Shown here: positions 32,313 to 43,777 of the stretch, piece after piece | Numbering within the stretch: the stretch's first letter is position 1 | Layout of the letters: each line of letters opens with the position of its first letter | Origin: Linum tenue | Lineage: Eukaryota > Streptophyta > Magnoliopsida > Malpighiales > Linaceae | Direction of reading: 5' to 3' | NCBI GenBank assembly: GCA_946122785.1 | Contig: CAMGYJ010000011.1 | Location: 24,305,007 to 24,369,006, forward strand | Length of the DNA: 64,000 nt | Made by a program: the position numbers and the translations under genes | Notes under the pieces: generated by a model | The model's database searches: none | The model's input: only the letters and a program-made list of their open reading frames with translations | Told to the model about the DNA's origin: nothing

Positions 32313-33167
32313 ATGAAAGTAACTTCTTTTGGTGTGATTTATTAATCTTTTAAGACAATTGGTTTAAAGCGACTATTTTGTGTTTATTTTATTTTTTGTG
32401 TAAATGATTAATCTTTTAAGACAATTTGGTTTCTTGCTACTATGATTGTGAATTTCTATTGTAGTTCATTGTTGTATGACATTCTGGATTCAATGCGGTT
32501 GACCAAACCTATATAGAGGTCGACCGAAATAGGCAACAACTCGACTTATTGTTACCTTACTTTCCACTAAGCAGTCGATCTGTTCCAATATGAGGTCGAT
32601 CGTTTTTTTTTTTTTTTGTCAAAAGATATCATGTATTCAGAGGTCGACCGTTATTTTTCATTAAAATAGGCATATTAATATAACCATAGAACACTTATTC
32701 TTTTCGATCATTTTTGTTGTTGTCCAAATTACAGTAACTAACTTGCAAGTCACTTTAGACATATCCTAACTTTTTTAGTCATTGTTGTTGTATGACGTGT
32801 AGTAGCAAAGAGATATGTTATGGTTTGATTGAAATAATAGAAATGTAACATGTTATGGTGGTGAGAAGAGAAGATGCGCATTTCTTTTGTCGTGAATTAG
32901 TTATGGTTAACCTAAAATTCCAATCTAGGGTATCCCCAGTCTCGAGGTAACATATCCAATTGTCTACAAAGATGATGTCTTTAATAATAAGTGAAGCAAT
33001 ATTATTGTCAGCTGATCCCTAACTTTAAAAGTAAGTAAATTAACAAATGAGCAAGTATAACAATTGCAAATAAATGTCCTTCGGCGAACAATTTGTCAAA
33101 GCCTACTTGTTACAGAGCCTGCAGAGCAGCCAACCATCTAACGAGAAAAGCTAACGTGCTTCTGCTG
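32313..33167. other. Spacer downstream of the NEN gene
   Basis: AT-rich, with a T-run near 32606 and several GGTCGACCG-like words. The part nearest the gene (about 33020-33167) is presumably its 3' UTR. Nothing else recognised. Confidence 0.4.
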
Positions 33168-35634
33168 TCACTCGTTATGGATCACCAATTTCTTCGCCAC
33201 TATTCGGATCCCGGCACGGTTTTGATAATCGTAGGTATCCAGGAAGAGGTAAGCATCCAGAAAGGTCCCTGGGTTGAGCCATGGCTCAAGCTCCTCCGGA
33301 TCAAATTTGCTAAATACGAGCTTTTGCATGGTTCCTGATCCCTCTTTCTGATACATCTCTGTCGCATATTGAGCCACATTCCCGTCTACCAAAGTGGGTA
33401 TGCTGCCAAATGCATACAAAGTCAGCTTGAGTGCTTACTAAAGTACTTCCATCAACCCATGAAACCCATTTCGTGGAAGCTTTACGAAGGACATACAATA
33501 CTACGAAAATGAGGAAACACAGGAAAGAGAAGCAAGCGATGGAACTTACTTGATCCTCACTTTAGGGTAGTTGGTGTATTTGTCATGCCGCACCACAACA
33601 TGTCTCCAATTAGATTCACTACCTGAACCTTGGAATAGATTCATAGCTAGTTTGTCACAAGCATCCAGAACTCTACATAAACTTGGAGATGCATCAACCA
33701 TGAAACTCAGTCGTGGCCTTCCAGCATGATCCACAAACTTTGTGCTGAGTCCGAACCGGACCTTTAAACAAGGGCAATGGAGCTCAAAATCACCATTCTT
33801 GTGTAATAATTTCATCTTTTCGCCTCCACGGGGATGCGGAACATAAGATGCCTTGATAGAAGGAACATCAACTTCTTCAAGCTGTAAGATCTCGGAAACA
33901 GTTGCTGCTGCTGAAAGCATTTCGGAAGATTCTGAGACAGGATTTTCTTCCATCGAGACATCCCTTTCCAATGACTCAGTATTCACCTCATCTCTGAGTA
34001 GGCTCATGTCGAAAGGGTCTGTATTTCCGTGAACAACACTGCTGCTCGTCACAAAAGACAATATTGGATGATTTCCCTCCATTCCATTATTTCCAGGAGT
34101 CAACTCTGGGATTCTCTCCAACTCTGAACTCGAAGGAGTGTTCCCGTTCGAGTCTGTTGTGTCAATCATTGATTTGCTTGCTCTGCGACTTCTAGTAATA
34201 GCATTGGGTGAAACCCAACTGTTTTCTGGAAATGTCTCTGGGAGACTTGACTCCTGCATTGAAAGAAAATTGAATCAACGCCCGAGCAACCAAATGAAAA
34301 TATCCGAATTTACACTGCTTATCCACTAAAAGCAGAGTAAGTTAAAACAAACAAACGAAGAACACCAAATGTGATCCCTCCGGCTTATCTTCCATCTTCC
34401 AACTACATGTTCTTTTAGCTGCGCCCTTCTTTTAGGTTTACAAGAAGTTTCAAAAGTTGAAAGCAGCATGGAAACCAGCTTAAAAACCCCCTATACGTAT
34501 GAGCCGCGGCAACAGGTCTCACTTAGTACATGCATTAACCAAGTCTACAATAAGAGGATCTAACAAAAGAAGACCATAAATGCTCTTGTTTGCAGCAGCC
34601 ATAGAAATGAGTGGCTATTACAGATGAGAGAACCCAGTATTAAAAAATAAAACAGAGAATGGGATTATCTTTAGTGATTTCATTCTCTTGTTCTTGCTAG
34701 AGAATGGAACAAGCCTGCCGCAGACAAAGTTGAAATCGTGGATGAGAGTTACCAGGAATAAGACAGTAGCACAATATTTCAGAACTTCAAGGTTCATCCT
34801 AACATCATCCAAGCTCCTGCAAGACAACAAACACAACAGAAACAAAGGAATAAGATCATAAAACTGAACCCACAAAGAAAGGAATCCAATAACAAAAAGT
34901 GAATTGCTTGGCTGGCATTGCCACTACCTATGCGTTTGCTTTCCAAGTTTAAAGTATGTAGCCAGAGAAGCCATCTGCATCAGGGAAATCAACAACCGGA
35001 GAGTCGATAAGAAAAGCGGGGGGAAATAAGGGGTGAAAGCAAAATGAGAGAATACAAGGTTACTACAGTACCTTCATGTCACCAGCTCTCCTACCAAACT
35101 TCTGAGTCAGTAAGGCGAGGGAATCAATAGTTCCCTTGGGCTCTGGTGGCGACCTCCCAATATCAGCAAAAGCTTCTCTAATTCGGGGGCAGTCAAACCT
35201 CAGAATGTTATGCCCCGCCCAAATCCTCCCTGACACCCATAACCCACCATTTCCAGAATTTCAACCAGGGAATCAAAACAAAAGGGGGGAAAGAGGCCCC
35301 CGTCCTGAAAAAAAAAAATGACAATAAACTATAACCCACCATGGAGAATGTCGAAGACTGTATCGGCGATGTCGGAGAAGGAAGGGGCCGTGGTGACGGC
35401 CTCGCGGGTGATGCCGTTGCAGCGGACTGACAAGGTAGAGATGAGAGAAGGGTTTGATGGGCAGATGAGGGTGGAGTAGTTGTGGAGCTCGACGAGGGTT
35501 TTGGGGCAGACCAAGATGGCTCCAAATTCTAAGAGAGCGAATCCCTGGCCGGTTCGGGTGGGAACGGTGGTCTCGACGTCGAAGAAAGCTATCTCCGACC
35601 GATCGCCGGTCATTGTGGCGGTGGTGGCAGCCAT
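33168..35634 (-). CDS. NEN1-like: NEN-like DEDDh exonuclease (NAC45/86-dependent exonuclease family)
   Basis: This is the one clear intact host gene. Six exons on the minus strand: 35634-35340, 35229-35072, 34974-34928, 34816-34753, 34253-33550 and 33402-33168. All introns have GT-AG ends and the joined exons total 1503 bases, exactly 501 codons including the stop. The exonuclease domain (residues about 10-190) has FFDVETTVP, then AGHNILRFDCPRIREAF, and HRSLDDVRMNLEVLKYC, giving the DEDDh residues. A variable linker with DPFDMSLLRDE is followed by a conserved C-terminal domain ending YDYQNRAGIRIVAKKLVI. In Arabidopsis NEN proteins act downstream of the NAC45/NAC86 regulators, and NEN4 functions in enucleation of sieve elements. 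I cannot choose between NEN1, NEN2 and the other members. The ATG at 35634 is the first in frame. Confidence 0.9.
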
Positions 35635-35833
35635 GGACAAGGGGTATTATCAGGGAATTGCAGTGGGGATTATGGGGGAGCTCGCACGTAACTACAAGAA
35701 AACAAGCCTACGGAAGAAGGAAGGGGAGAGAGAAAGCTACAAGTACAAATGTACAATCGGAGGAAAGGGGCATGAAATGAAGCGCAGGTGAAGCAGTTTT
35801 GAAGCGGGTTAGTGGGCTGGCTGGCGGGTCGGA

Positions 35834-35846
35834 TTTTTTTATATAG
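35834..35846 (-). promoter_or_regulatory. Candidate TATA box of the NEN gene
   Basis: On the minus strand the sequence reads CTATATAAAAAAATCC, about 200 bases before the ATG. It is the only good TATA element between the gene and the transposon block to the right. Confidence 0.45.
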
Positions 35847-36559
35847 ATAGAGATGAAGGAACCGTCGAAGCAATGGGGGGAATTTCTTCGTTGTGATATT
35901 CGGGTTTTGTTTCTTCTTGCTTCCCGGGGTGGGTTTCGGTTTTTTTCATTTAGATACAGAAGGAGTGATTCTTAGGATTACGAACTAAAGAAACTCCACA
36001 GGGAAAAGCAACCTAAATGCTGAAGAATCTTTCAATGAAGAAGAAGAAGAACGACATCCCACGCCACGATAAACGACGGGCCCATTTGATCTACTTCTTC
36101 GGTTACATTATACACGTTACCAAAGTATTTGGTGGATTTTAAGAATTTGTGTACTATTAGAATACTGGTTGGTTCCAATATAACTAGATGAATTGTTAAC
36201 GACGTTAGTCATTATGTATGGACTATGGTGCTTCCGTTAATTAAAAAATTATCTTATAAATTGAAATTTTATATTTAATATTGTCGTACAAATTCAATTT
36301 ATACAAATACTTTTTCGTACAAATTTATTTACGATACAAATACAACATGTAATTCAATATTATGATACAAATTATTTGTTTGTACTCATACAATTTTGTA
36401 CGAATTCCGTTATGGTAAAAATTGAACGTGTATTTTTAAATTCAACTTGTACCTGAAAGTACTGACGCTTATGAGCCTTTTAAAATTCCTCATTATTGAC
36501 ACAAATTATTAAATTAAAGGATATATAAAATACATGTAAAAAAATTTCAATTAGTATAT
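35847..36559. other. Upstream intergenic region of NEN
   Basis: AT-rich, no gene. Words based on TACAAATT recur between 36260 and 36420. The final five bases TATAT (36555-36559) are the left duplication of element E3. Confidence 0.5.
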
Positions 36560-39500
36560 TGACTCGCACGAAACTACACCACAATAAAACCCCAATTAGA
36601 GCCCAAGTTTTTAAGCTCTAATCGGGTGCAGTATAGTGCAAGTATTCAGATATCGACCCGGGCCGGTCCGTCTACCCCTACTTCAGTTGTTGAAATCATT
36701 ATCTAGCAACAAAAGTTTGGTTTAAAGGTTTGCTAATTGAAATAAAAGAAAGCAAAAGCGATTGGGTTTGAAAACTCTTTTGTGGGAAAGTCACTCGGGT
36801 GTCGCTTCACCCTAACCGCTACCATACTATGTGAATTGGAACGATGCCTTTGGGCACGGTAATCGCGAACCGGAGAGGGATGCATATATGGTCGGAGACC
36901 GCATCTCAATTGCTAAACCGAGGTAAGGATGGAAGGCCGTGTCACTCGACCCTCTCGGTTTAGACAATCGGTAATTGACTTACTCCCTCACTCAACTCTA
37001 AGGTCGGACGGTTTAATCACGATTAATCGACTTGCTTAACTCAATATTGAAGGTCGCCCTAACTTAACCTAGTTTAGGTAGCTTAGAAAGAGGAAGGAAA
37101 ACCAACTCGATTGAGTCTCCCTTGAAAGGGGGATTTTCCTCTCTAAACTAGGCTAAGGTGGCAAATTAGATTACTAGCACTGATTCGAGCTCTAATGTAC
37201 ACATTTTACCTCTCACTTCTTATTCGTTTAGCTTAGTATTTCATCGATCCTCGGCGTATTTCACTCTAGGTTGTGCTTGTTTTGATACATTTCGGGTCCT
37301 AGCCCGTTGTAGTGAATTGAAGGCATCCAAGAAATAGCCGCAGTTCACGGCTGGACGAGGCAGTTCACTGTCTCCTAAGACCGTGAACATGGACCACAAA
37401 CCGTGAACATCGAGCAGTCCAGCGGGGTTCGTGAAGTTACTGACGACAAGGTAGTTCACGGTCTCTAAGACCGTGAATTAGGGCCATTGACCGTGAACCT
37501 AGGCGAGTGAAGCGGCGCGTTTTGGACGACGCTGAGTTCACAAACGCGTTTAGGTGTTCACGGCCGTGAACTGGCCAACGCGTCCGTGAACTGATCGCTT
37601 TCGGGCAAATATGAAGACAACAGCGGGGAGAGAGAAAAGGGAGATGGTTTTTGGAGAAGAAACAATTTCTTTCTCTAGGGTTTCAACCTAAACACCAAAG
37701 GGGAGTTCTAGTGAGAGAGAGAGAGTGCTAGAGTGATCTTGGAGCATCATTGGAGGCTTGGGTGGAAGATTCAAGCCTAGAAGAAGAAGATCTTGCGCTC
37801 AAATTTGTAATACCCCCCTCTCTCTCTAGAAACTCACTCTTTTCTCTTGGGTGTTGTAGATCCCTAACTAATACTTTGTAATTACTTATCTAGATTGAAT
37901 GATTAAGTGTGGGTTTGCATCAATTTGAGTATTAGAGGTGTTTTCATGGTGATTGTGCATGCTCGTGCTTAGCAATTTAAGGGTTGTGCATAATTGTGCT
38001 TAGCACCCTTAGGTTTGTGCATGTTGGCGCTAGCAATCTAATTAGCCACCTTAGCCTAGCTTAGAGAGGAAAATCCCCCTTCCAAGGGAGACTCAATCGA
38101 GTTGGTTTTCCTTCCGCTTTCTAAGCCACCTAAACTAGGTTAAGTTAGGGCAACCCTCAATATTGAGTTAAGCAAGTCGGTTAATCGCGATTAAGCTATC
38201 CGACCTTAGAGTTGAGTGACGGAGTAAGTCAACTACCGATTGTCTAAACCGAGAGGGTCGAGTGACACGGCCTTTCATGCTTACCTCGATTTAGCAATTG
38301 AGATTGTGGTCTCCGACCACATATGCATCTCTCTACGATTAGCGGTTACCAGTTTTCATCTAGGTTGGTTGTGATTAAGCCGCTCAAACTCCGGTTTGAG
38401 GGAAAGACCTAGGCAACCACTAGTGACTGAGTGAGAGGATCGATCCCGTGACAAATCGACCTCTAGCGAATCCATCCTGTGACAAATGGATCACTAGTTT
38501 CTCCTCCTAGTGGTTCCTCTAGATCTGGTGAGTGGATCGATCCCGTGACAAATCGATCGCTAGTGAATTGATTATGTGACAGACTGATCACTAGTTGCTC
38601 ACCCTCGCGGTTCACAACCACCTATGCTACACGACTCCATTCAACCCAGCGAGTCATGGTAGCTAGTTATGGGGGAAGCAACTCCTGGGTGGAGCTCCGT
38701 TAGTTAGGATTTTCATTTATTTACTTTCCCTTGCTAGTTTAGTTTGTAGTTTTCTTAGCTTTAAAATCCAAAACCATTTTGCTAGATAACAACCTAAGAG
38801 ATTGAAGTAGGGGTACATGGACCGGCCCGGGTTGACAATTTAAATACTTTCTCTATATTGCACCCAACTAGAGATTAAAAACTTGGGCTCTAGTCGGGAT
38901 TAAATTGTGGTGTAGTTTCGTGCGAGTCAAGAACCTAAATGCACAAACCTAGGGGTGCTAAGCACAATTATGCACAATGCTTAGGTTGCTAAGCACCTAA
39001 ATGCACAAACTTAAGGATGCTAAGCACAAAACATGCACAACCCCTAAGTTGCTAAGCACAAGCATGCACAATCATGGTGAATAATGCCTCAATCATTGAA
39101 TTGAACAATACCCATGGTAGAGTTAGGGTTTCACTACACCCAAGTGAAAGGAGGTCTACTCCAAGCTAGAAGTGGGAAAAACAATAGGGAAAAAGGTGGA
39201 AACCATCTTTGATGATGCTCCCAGTCTTCTTGACCCTTGAGTTAAGCTTGGGGGAAATCTTCTCAAAATCTGCCTTGAAGCCAAACTCTAACCTTCTTCT
39301 TCCCTTTGGTTCTGTTTCTCTCACTAGAATGCTGAAAAAGGTGTTTCACACAAAAGTGGGCTCTCCCCTCTCTCCTCCTTTCAGCTCATCTTTTAAACCC
39401 GAGATGAGCTGAGTTCACGGCCGTGAACCACGAAACGCGTCCGTGAACTCCAGGCATGCTCCAAAACGCGCCGCATCGCTCACGTCTATTCCTTTGCGTC

Positions 39501-39795
39501 AGTAACCTTCACATTGGCTCTGGACGCCTCGTGATTCACAGTCAAATCCTCTTCTTCACGGTCTTGCATGACCGTGAACTCCCTCGGTTAGCCGTGAAAT
39601 GGCTCTTTTTCACCTCTTCTCCCGGTTTTTGATCCTTTTCGCCAATCTTTCGACTTCGAGGCTGGTTTTACCTGTTAAATCCTGAAACACACTCAAACAC
39701 GAATAACCTAGCGTAAAACCAACCTTTAATGAGTGAATTTGGCACAAACATCTAAGTAAAACGGGGGTAAAACATGTGCAATTAGGCCCGAATCA
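36560..39795 (-). repeat. 3' LTR of E3, split by a solo LTR
   Basis: The LTR pieces are 36560-37180 and 38935-39795. In element orientation it starts TGATTCGGGCCTAATTGCAC beside the polypurine tract CTAAGTATGGGGGAG (39796-39810) and ends GTGCGAGTCA. Palindrome sites of the TTCACGGCCGTGAA type lie at 39410-39610. A stretch of GCTAAGCAC and ATGCACAA words (38940-39080) is repeated. Confidence 0.85.
37181..38929 (+). repeat. Solo LTR inserted in the E3 3' LTR
   Basis: It is 1749 bp from TGATTCGAGCTC to GTGCGAGTCA, plus orientation, of the same family as E3's own LTR. It is flanked by AGCAC (37176-37180) and AGAAC (38930-38934). The uninterrupted site is visible in the E3 5' LTR near 50815-50830. 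It carries palindromic GTTCACGG/CCGTGAAC sites (37330-37590) and a distinctive repeat with GATCGATCCCGTGACAAATC (38430-38600). Confidence 0.85.
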
Positions 39796-41067
39796 CTCCC
39801 CCATACTTAGACGTTTGCTTGTCCCCGAGCAAACCATTTCACGCACACGGTAATATTTCAACCTACCCAAATACTTTGGAGACAACTCAAAGGGCACGAA
39901 GAGGGAATTCTCGATGTTTATTGACAATCAACACATGAACCATTGCAAGCAATACCGACATCCACCACAAACGACATTCAAAGCCACCAAAATGTGCAAA
40001 TGAAAAGTTCTCAACTTACTCGTGGATAAAAGCAAGTCTAAAAAAACCCGCTTATCGACCACAACCAACCATACATGGAATACAAGTCCGAGGAAAAAAT
40101 GGAAAGGCAAAGAAGCTCCTCACCGGGGTATGAAATGGTAAGTAAAACAAGAATGGATCACTCACGCTCAAGACCAGTGGGGTTGGGACCTTTTTGGTGC
40201 AAAAGATGTGCACAATCATAACCTCTCGGCCCTATCGTCTCAATACCATGGCGGTAACCTCTAAACTCTAGAGTTCACGGGATGTTTGTTAACACTTGCT
40301 CGTCCGGAGGTCTTAGGCACGGGTTCAGATGACTGGCGATTGTCTTGGACATGGGAAAAAAGCTTTTTGGGTGGTGGCAATCATGACGCGAGGTTCTACA
40401 TCTTCAACCTAAACCCGAAGGTTCTATGGTTTCGACTAAAACCCTTCTCTTCAATCAAAGGCCACTAGCATCGGCCAAAACCCTTATATCTCCCTTCCAA
40501 CTATCACCCATCATGAACTACCTTGAAGCACTCTTCCTCGGTCAACTCTTGCTAGCTCTTTAAGGTTTGGCAGTGAAGGAGTTCTACCAAAGGCTCCAAA
40601 TTTGATCATGTAAACATTGCTTGGAGCCCTCAAATTTTGAAATTCGGGCATACAAAAGGCTCCAAGCAACATCTCACTCACACAAGCACATTAGTAGACT
40701 GCCCCCCCCCCCCCACACACACTTAAACTCGGCATTGCCCTCAATAGCGTAAGAAAGGGGTAGAGTGATGTTACCGCTTGGGCTTGATGAGTGAATGTAG
40801 GAATCGAACCGGGGTAGGATAATTTGAGCTTCAAGGAGAGACAAAAACAAACAGAAGCACAATACGACTCGCTCGAGGCGAGGTTATTACAAGCACAATA
40901 CATAGTAGTAGTAGTTTACGTCACACAGACACAAATAACAAAAACAAAAATAAAACAAGTTTAGGGTTACAAGTAGAGAAGTGGGGCGAAAGGACTCCGC
41001 TCTGCCACATGTCTCTCTCGTCGGCTACCTCTCTCCGGTGGATGGACCCTCTCCATCATCGGGTAGG
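39796..41067 (-). other. 3' non-coding region of E3 and the end of its env-position ORF
   Basis: In element orientation the last env-position residues (about 41067-40980) are followed by CTATTGAGGGCAATG with a G-run (around 40699-40733), a hairpin (40619-40667) and the LTR-proximal polypurine tract. Parts match the A 3' region. A C-run of about 13 at 40701 marks the G-tract. Confidence 0.7.
40619..40667 (-). repeat. Conserved hairpin of E3
   Basis: GCTTGGAGCC (40619-40628 on +) pairs with GGCTCCAAGC (40658-40667), ten base pairs. In minus orientation the loop ends AAATTTGAG before the right arm, as in the other elements. Confidence 0.75.
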
Positions 41068-42451
41068 TGATGACTCGGTATTTGCACATGTTTTCCCCTT
41101 TGTTTCTTGATTTTTTCAGCTTGAATTATCGTGTCTTTGGCCTATTTTATGCTAGGTTGTGTTCCTTTGTCACATTTCAGGTCCTAGCACATAAAGTGAA
41201 GCATAGGCGCAAGTTTCAAGTCAATCAGAGATCAATTGACGATTCGGGAGAAGAAACTCGGGTATGACCTGAAGAAGAATGGATTTCTACCTCACTTTAT
41301 GGACAAAGAATCATGCAAGCTTTTCATGAAAAGAAAGAGGACGAGACTACGAGCGTCTGGGATCAAACGGCGACTGATTCGGAGTCCGGACGAGGGAGAA
41401 ACGAAGCATTAAACAGAGGCTGAGCAAGCCACACGGGCACAACCCACACGGCCGTGCAAGGGGCACTTTTGCCCGTGTGGAATTCACCGAGCCTTCACAC
41501 GGGCAGCTGGGAAAGCCACACGGCCGTGTGGCCTGGCCGTGTGAGTCGGGAATTGATGTTTAAAACCCGATTTTCAGCAAAAGGAAAGGTGGAGAGCTGG
41601 GTTTTGGATCCCAAACACCCAAGGGACGAACCCTAGAGAGAGAGAGCGACTTGGGAACATTCTTGGAGCTATTTTGGAGGATTTCTTCGCCATTGGAGCT
41701 CAGGAATCAAGCTTGGAGATGGAGATTGAAGATATAGATCAGATTTCTGCAGTCTCTCTCTTCTCTATGGAGTAACTTCCCTTCACTTAGGTTTTGAGGA
41801 ACCCTAGTTCCATGAGTTAGGATCTTTCTTGTATGAAGTTTTGGATGCTATATTGTTTGATTATAATCGATTGAGGCATGATTTATTGAGTCAATTGGAT
41901 CTTGATCAAATTCTCTTGATTTCTGCTTTAACCTATGATAGATAGAATCTGATTAGGTTAAGAGAGCTTCCTTGATTGATAGTAGTGAATTGGTTGTGCG
42001 AGAGTCAATCAATTCACTGCTTTGTACTGGAATTCATTCCAGTAGTGGAGATCTGTGTGAATCGCCTTAGTAGTCTATCCCAGTGAAGGCTAGTCGCCTG
42101 CCGGGTATTCTGTCTGAGAGGGCTTGGTCAGCTTAAGAGATTCCAAGCTAATTTAGGATCTTCCGCAGTTTAATCAACAGTAGATCAACCAAAGGTAATT
42201 GCAACTTGGACCTAATTGAGGAGCTAGGGGGAATCATACCTAAGTGAGTTCCCAACTTGTAATTAGTAGAGTAGTCAGTAGAGTAGTTTATCAATCAATT
42301 CTTAATCTAGTTTGCTAGATAATGAACTGAAGCTGAGTAATAGTAACTCTAGAGACCCGTGGATTCGATATTTATTACTTGTGCCACTATACTGCAGTCC
42401 CTTTCATTGGTTACACTTGGCCATTGTTAGGTGTTGTGTTTTGGCGTGTCA
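41068..42451 (+). repeat. 5' LTR of E4
   Basis: It is 1384 bp, from TGATGACTCGG to GGCGTGTCA. It shares blocks with the A LTR, including the last 40 bases. A palindrome array lies at 41428-41550, followed by a TATA-like GTTTAAAAC (41558-41566) and a GA-rich leader (CCTAGAGAGAGAGAGCGAC). Confidence 0.9.
41428..41550 (+). repeat. Palindrome array of the E4 LTR (CACACGGCCGTGTG type)
   Basis: Sites are CACACGGCCGTG (near 41443), CCACACGGCCGTGTGG (near 41517) and single half-sites ACACGGGC and GCCCGTGTGG. They are at the same LTR position as TTACGGCCGTAA in A. Confidence 0.85.
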
Positions 42452-42457
42452 AGTTTT

Positions 42458-42475
42458 TGGAGCCGTTGCCGGGGA
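42458..42475 (+). promoter_or_regulatory. Primer-binding site of E4, tRNA-Asp type
   Basis: TGGAGCCGTTGCCGGGGA matches the complement of the plant tRNA-Asp 3' end at 17 of 18 positions, the primer typical of Athila elements. It starts six bases after the LTR. Confidence 0.8.
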
Positions 42476-42586
42476 CTTTCTAGATTATTAGGAAAGGCAG
42501 AAGTTTGTTACTTTAGCATTTTTCTTTTGTTTTCCGCCCTTGCTTTTCACTTGGGGGTTTTTTTTTTGTTGGTGCATATCTGAATC

Positions 42587-43777
42587 ATGGACCCTCATGG
42601 CTTCTTCAATCATTGGGGGTATCCACCACCATCCGAGTGGTATTACCCCGAGACTCCATGGAGTAACCAAGGAGGAGAAGACTATGGAGTCGGGTTCCAG
42701 TACCAACCCCCTTTCTACGGAGAACAATCAGACCCCTGGGCATATCAAGAACAACCTCCTTATCGAGAAGAATTTCTCCCACAACCAGAGGGGCCATTGG
42801 AGCTGGAGTTACCCATGGCGGCCTTCACGGGCCATTCTGCAGAGCCATGCTACACTCCACAGCCAGATCCAAACTATGAATTGAGGCTTCTCATGGAGCA
42901 GTTTGCTCGAGACTGTGAGAGATCATGCTCCAGGATGGATCATTGTGTCCAGGCCTATCGTGAAACAGAGGAGATCCTCCTGAGCCTTAAAAAGAGCGTC
43001 GATGATCTTGAGCGATCTTGTGCACAACCTTCTCTAGATCACCCTTATGTTACCATACTAGAAGAGGAGGAGGAAGAAGAAGGCTACAAGGACATTGTGG
43101 AGCACACTGAAGCTGTCACGGAGAGCTCTCGTGATGATCATGATCAGGAATGTCCTATCACAGCCGACCACAACTTCCCACATCCCACACCGAGCTTTGA
43201 AGAGGCGGGCATGAGTGAGGAGATGCAAGAAGATCTCATGAAAGAAATTGCTTGGCAACTTGCTCTCCAATCCGTGCTAGAAGAAGAAGAGCAAGAAAGG
43301 GTGCAGAAAGAAGTTGTGGAGGATAACGAAAGTGAAGCAGGAGGAGTTCTTGATCATTTCCCAGGGGTGATACCACATGTAGAAGAAAGGGAGGTTGAAG
43401 AAGAAATTGGCGTCCAGGCTGAGGACGGAGTTAAGGTGGAAGAGGCATGCACCGGCCATGAGTTACATGTGATATCTCCACCAAACTTCGAGGAGCTGCT
43501 TGGCAAGGACCCATATGCAGTGTCTCTTTGCCAGACCAAGGCCACATCGACATCGGTCCCTCTTGGTGGACGCGATGGTGGCCAATCGATGCTGTCTTAT
43601 CTGGTTTGGGGCAATGAGACGAGAGAAGAGAAGAAGAGGTCTCGAGGGTGGAGACTTCATCTGCATCAAGTGCACGAGCCTTCATCACCTGCCACACCAC
43701 CTGCTTGTGACTTGAGACTCCAGCTCATAGATGAGAACCTCAAATTCAAGGAGGTTCTAGCATGGACCGAAACTTAG
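42587..43777 (+). CDS. Orphan acidic protein of E4
   Basis: This intact 396-codon frame begins 112 bases after the primer site, where gag would normally start. The N-terminus is rich in Pro, Tyr and Trp (MDPHGFFNHWGYPPP). The middle (residues about 150-280) is very rich in Glu. The C-terminal 90 residues include DPYAVSLCQTKA, SVPLGGRDGGQSM and ENLKFKEVLAWTET. I see no gag, zinc-knuckle, protease, RT, integrase or env-position motif. E5 has a homologue with the same N- and C-terminal blocks (57750-59107). The frame is followed by the post-pol motif (43804-43835), as if it had replaced everything from gag to pol. Function unknown. Confidence 0.8.
   Translation: MDPHGFFNHWGYPPPSEWYYPETPWSNQGGEDYGVGFQYQPPFYGEQSDPWAYQEQPPYREEFLPQPEGPLELELPMAAFTGHSAEPCYTPQPDPNYELRLLMEQFARDCERSCSRMDHCVQAYRETEEILLSLKKSVDDLERSCAQPSLDHPYVTILEEEEEEEGYKDIVEHTEAVTESSRDDHDQECPITADHNFPHPTPSFEEAGMSEEMQEDLMKEIAWQLALQSVLEEEEQERVQKEVVEDNESEAGGVLDHFPGVIPHVEEREVEEEIGVQAEDGVKVEEACTGHELHVISPPNFEELLGKDPYAVSLCQTKATSTSVPLGGRDGGQSMLSYLVWGNETREEKKRSRGWRLHLHQVHEPSSPATPPACDLRLQLIDENLKFKEVLAWTET

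Noticed and set aside
32580..32660. Poly-T run with GGTCGACCG words as a possible retroposon tail
   Set aside because: No source gene or target duplication can be recognised.
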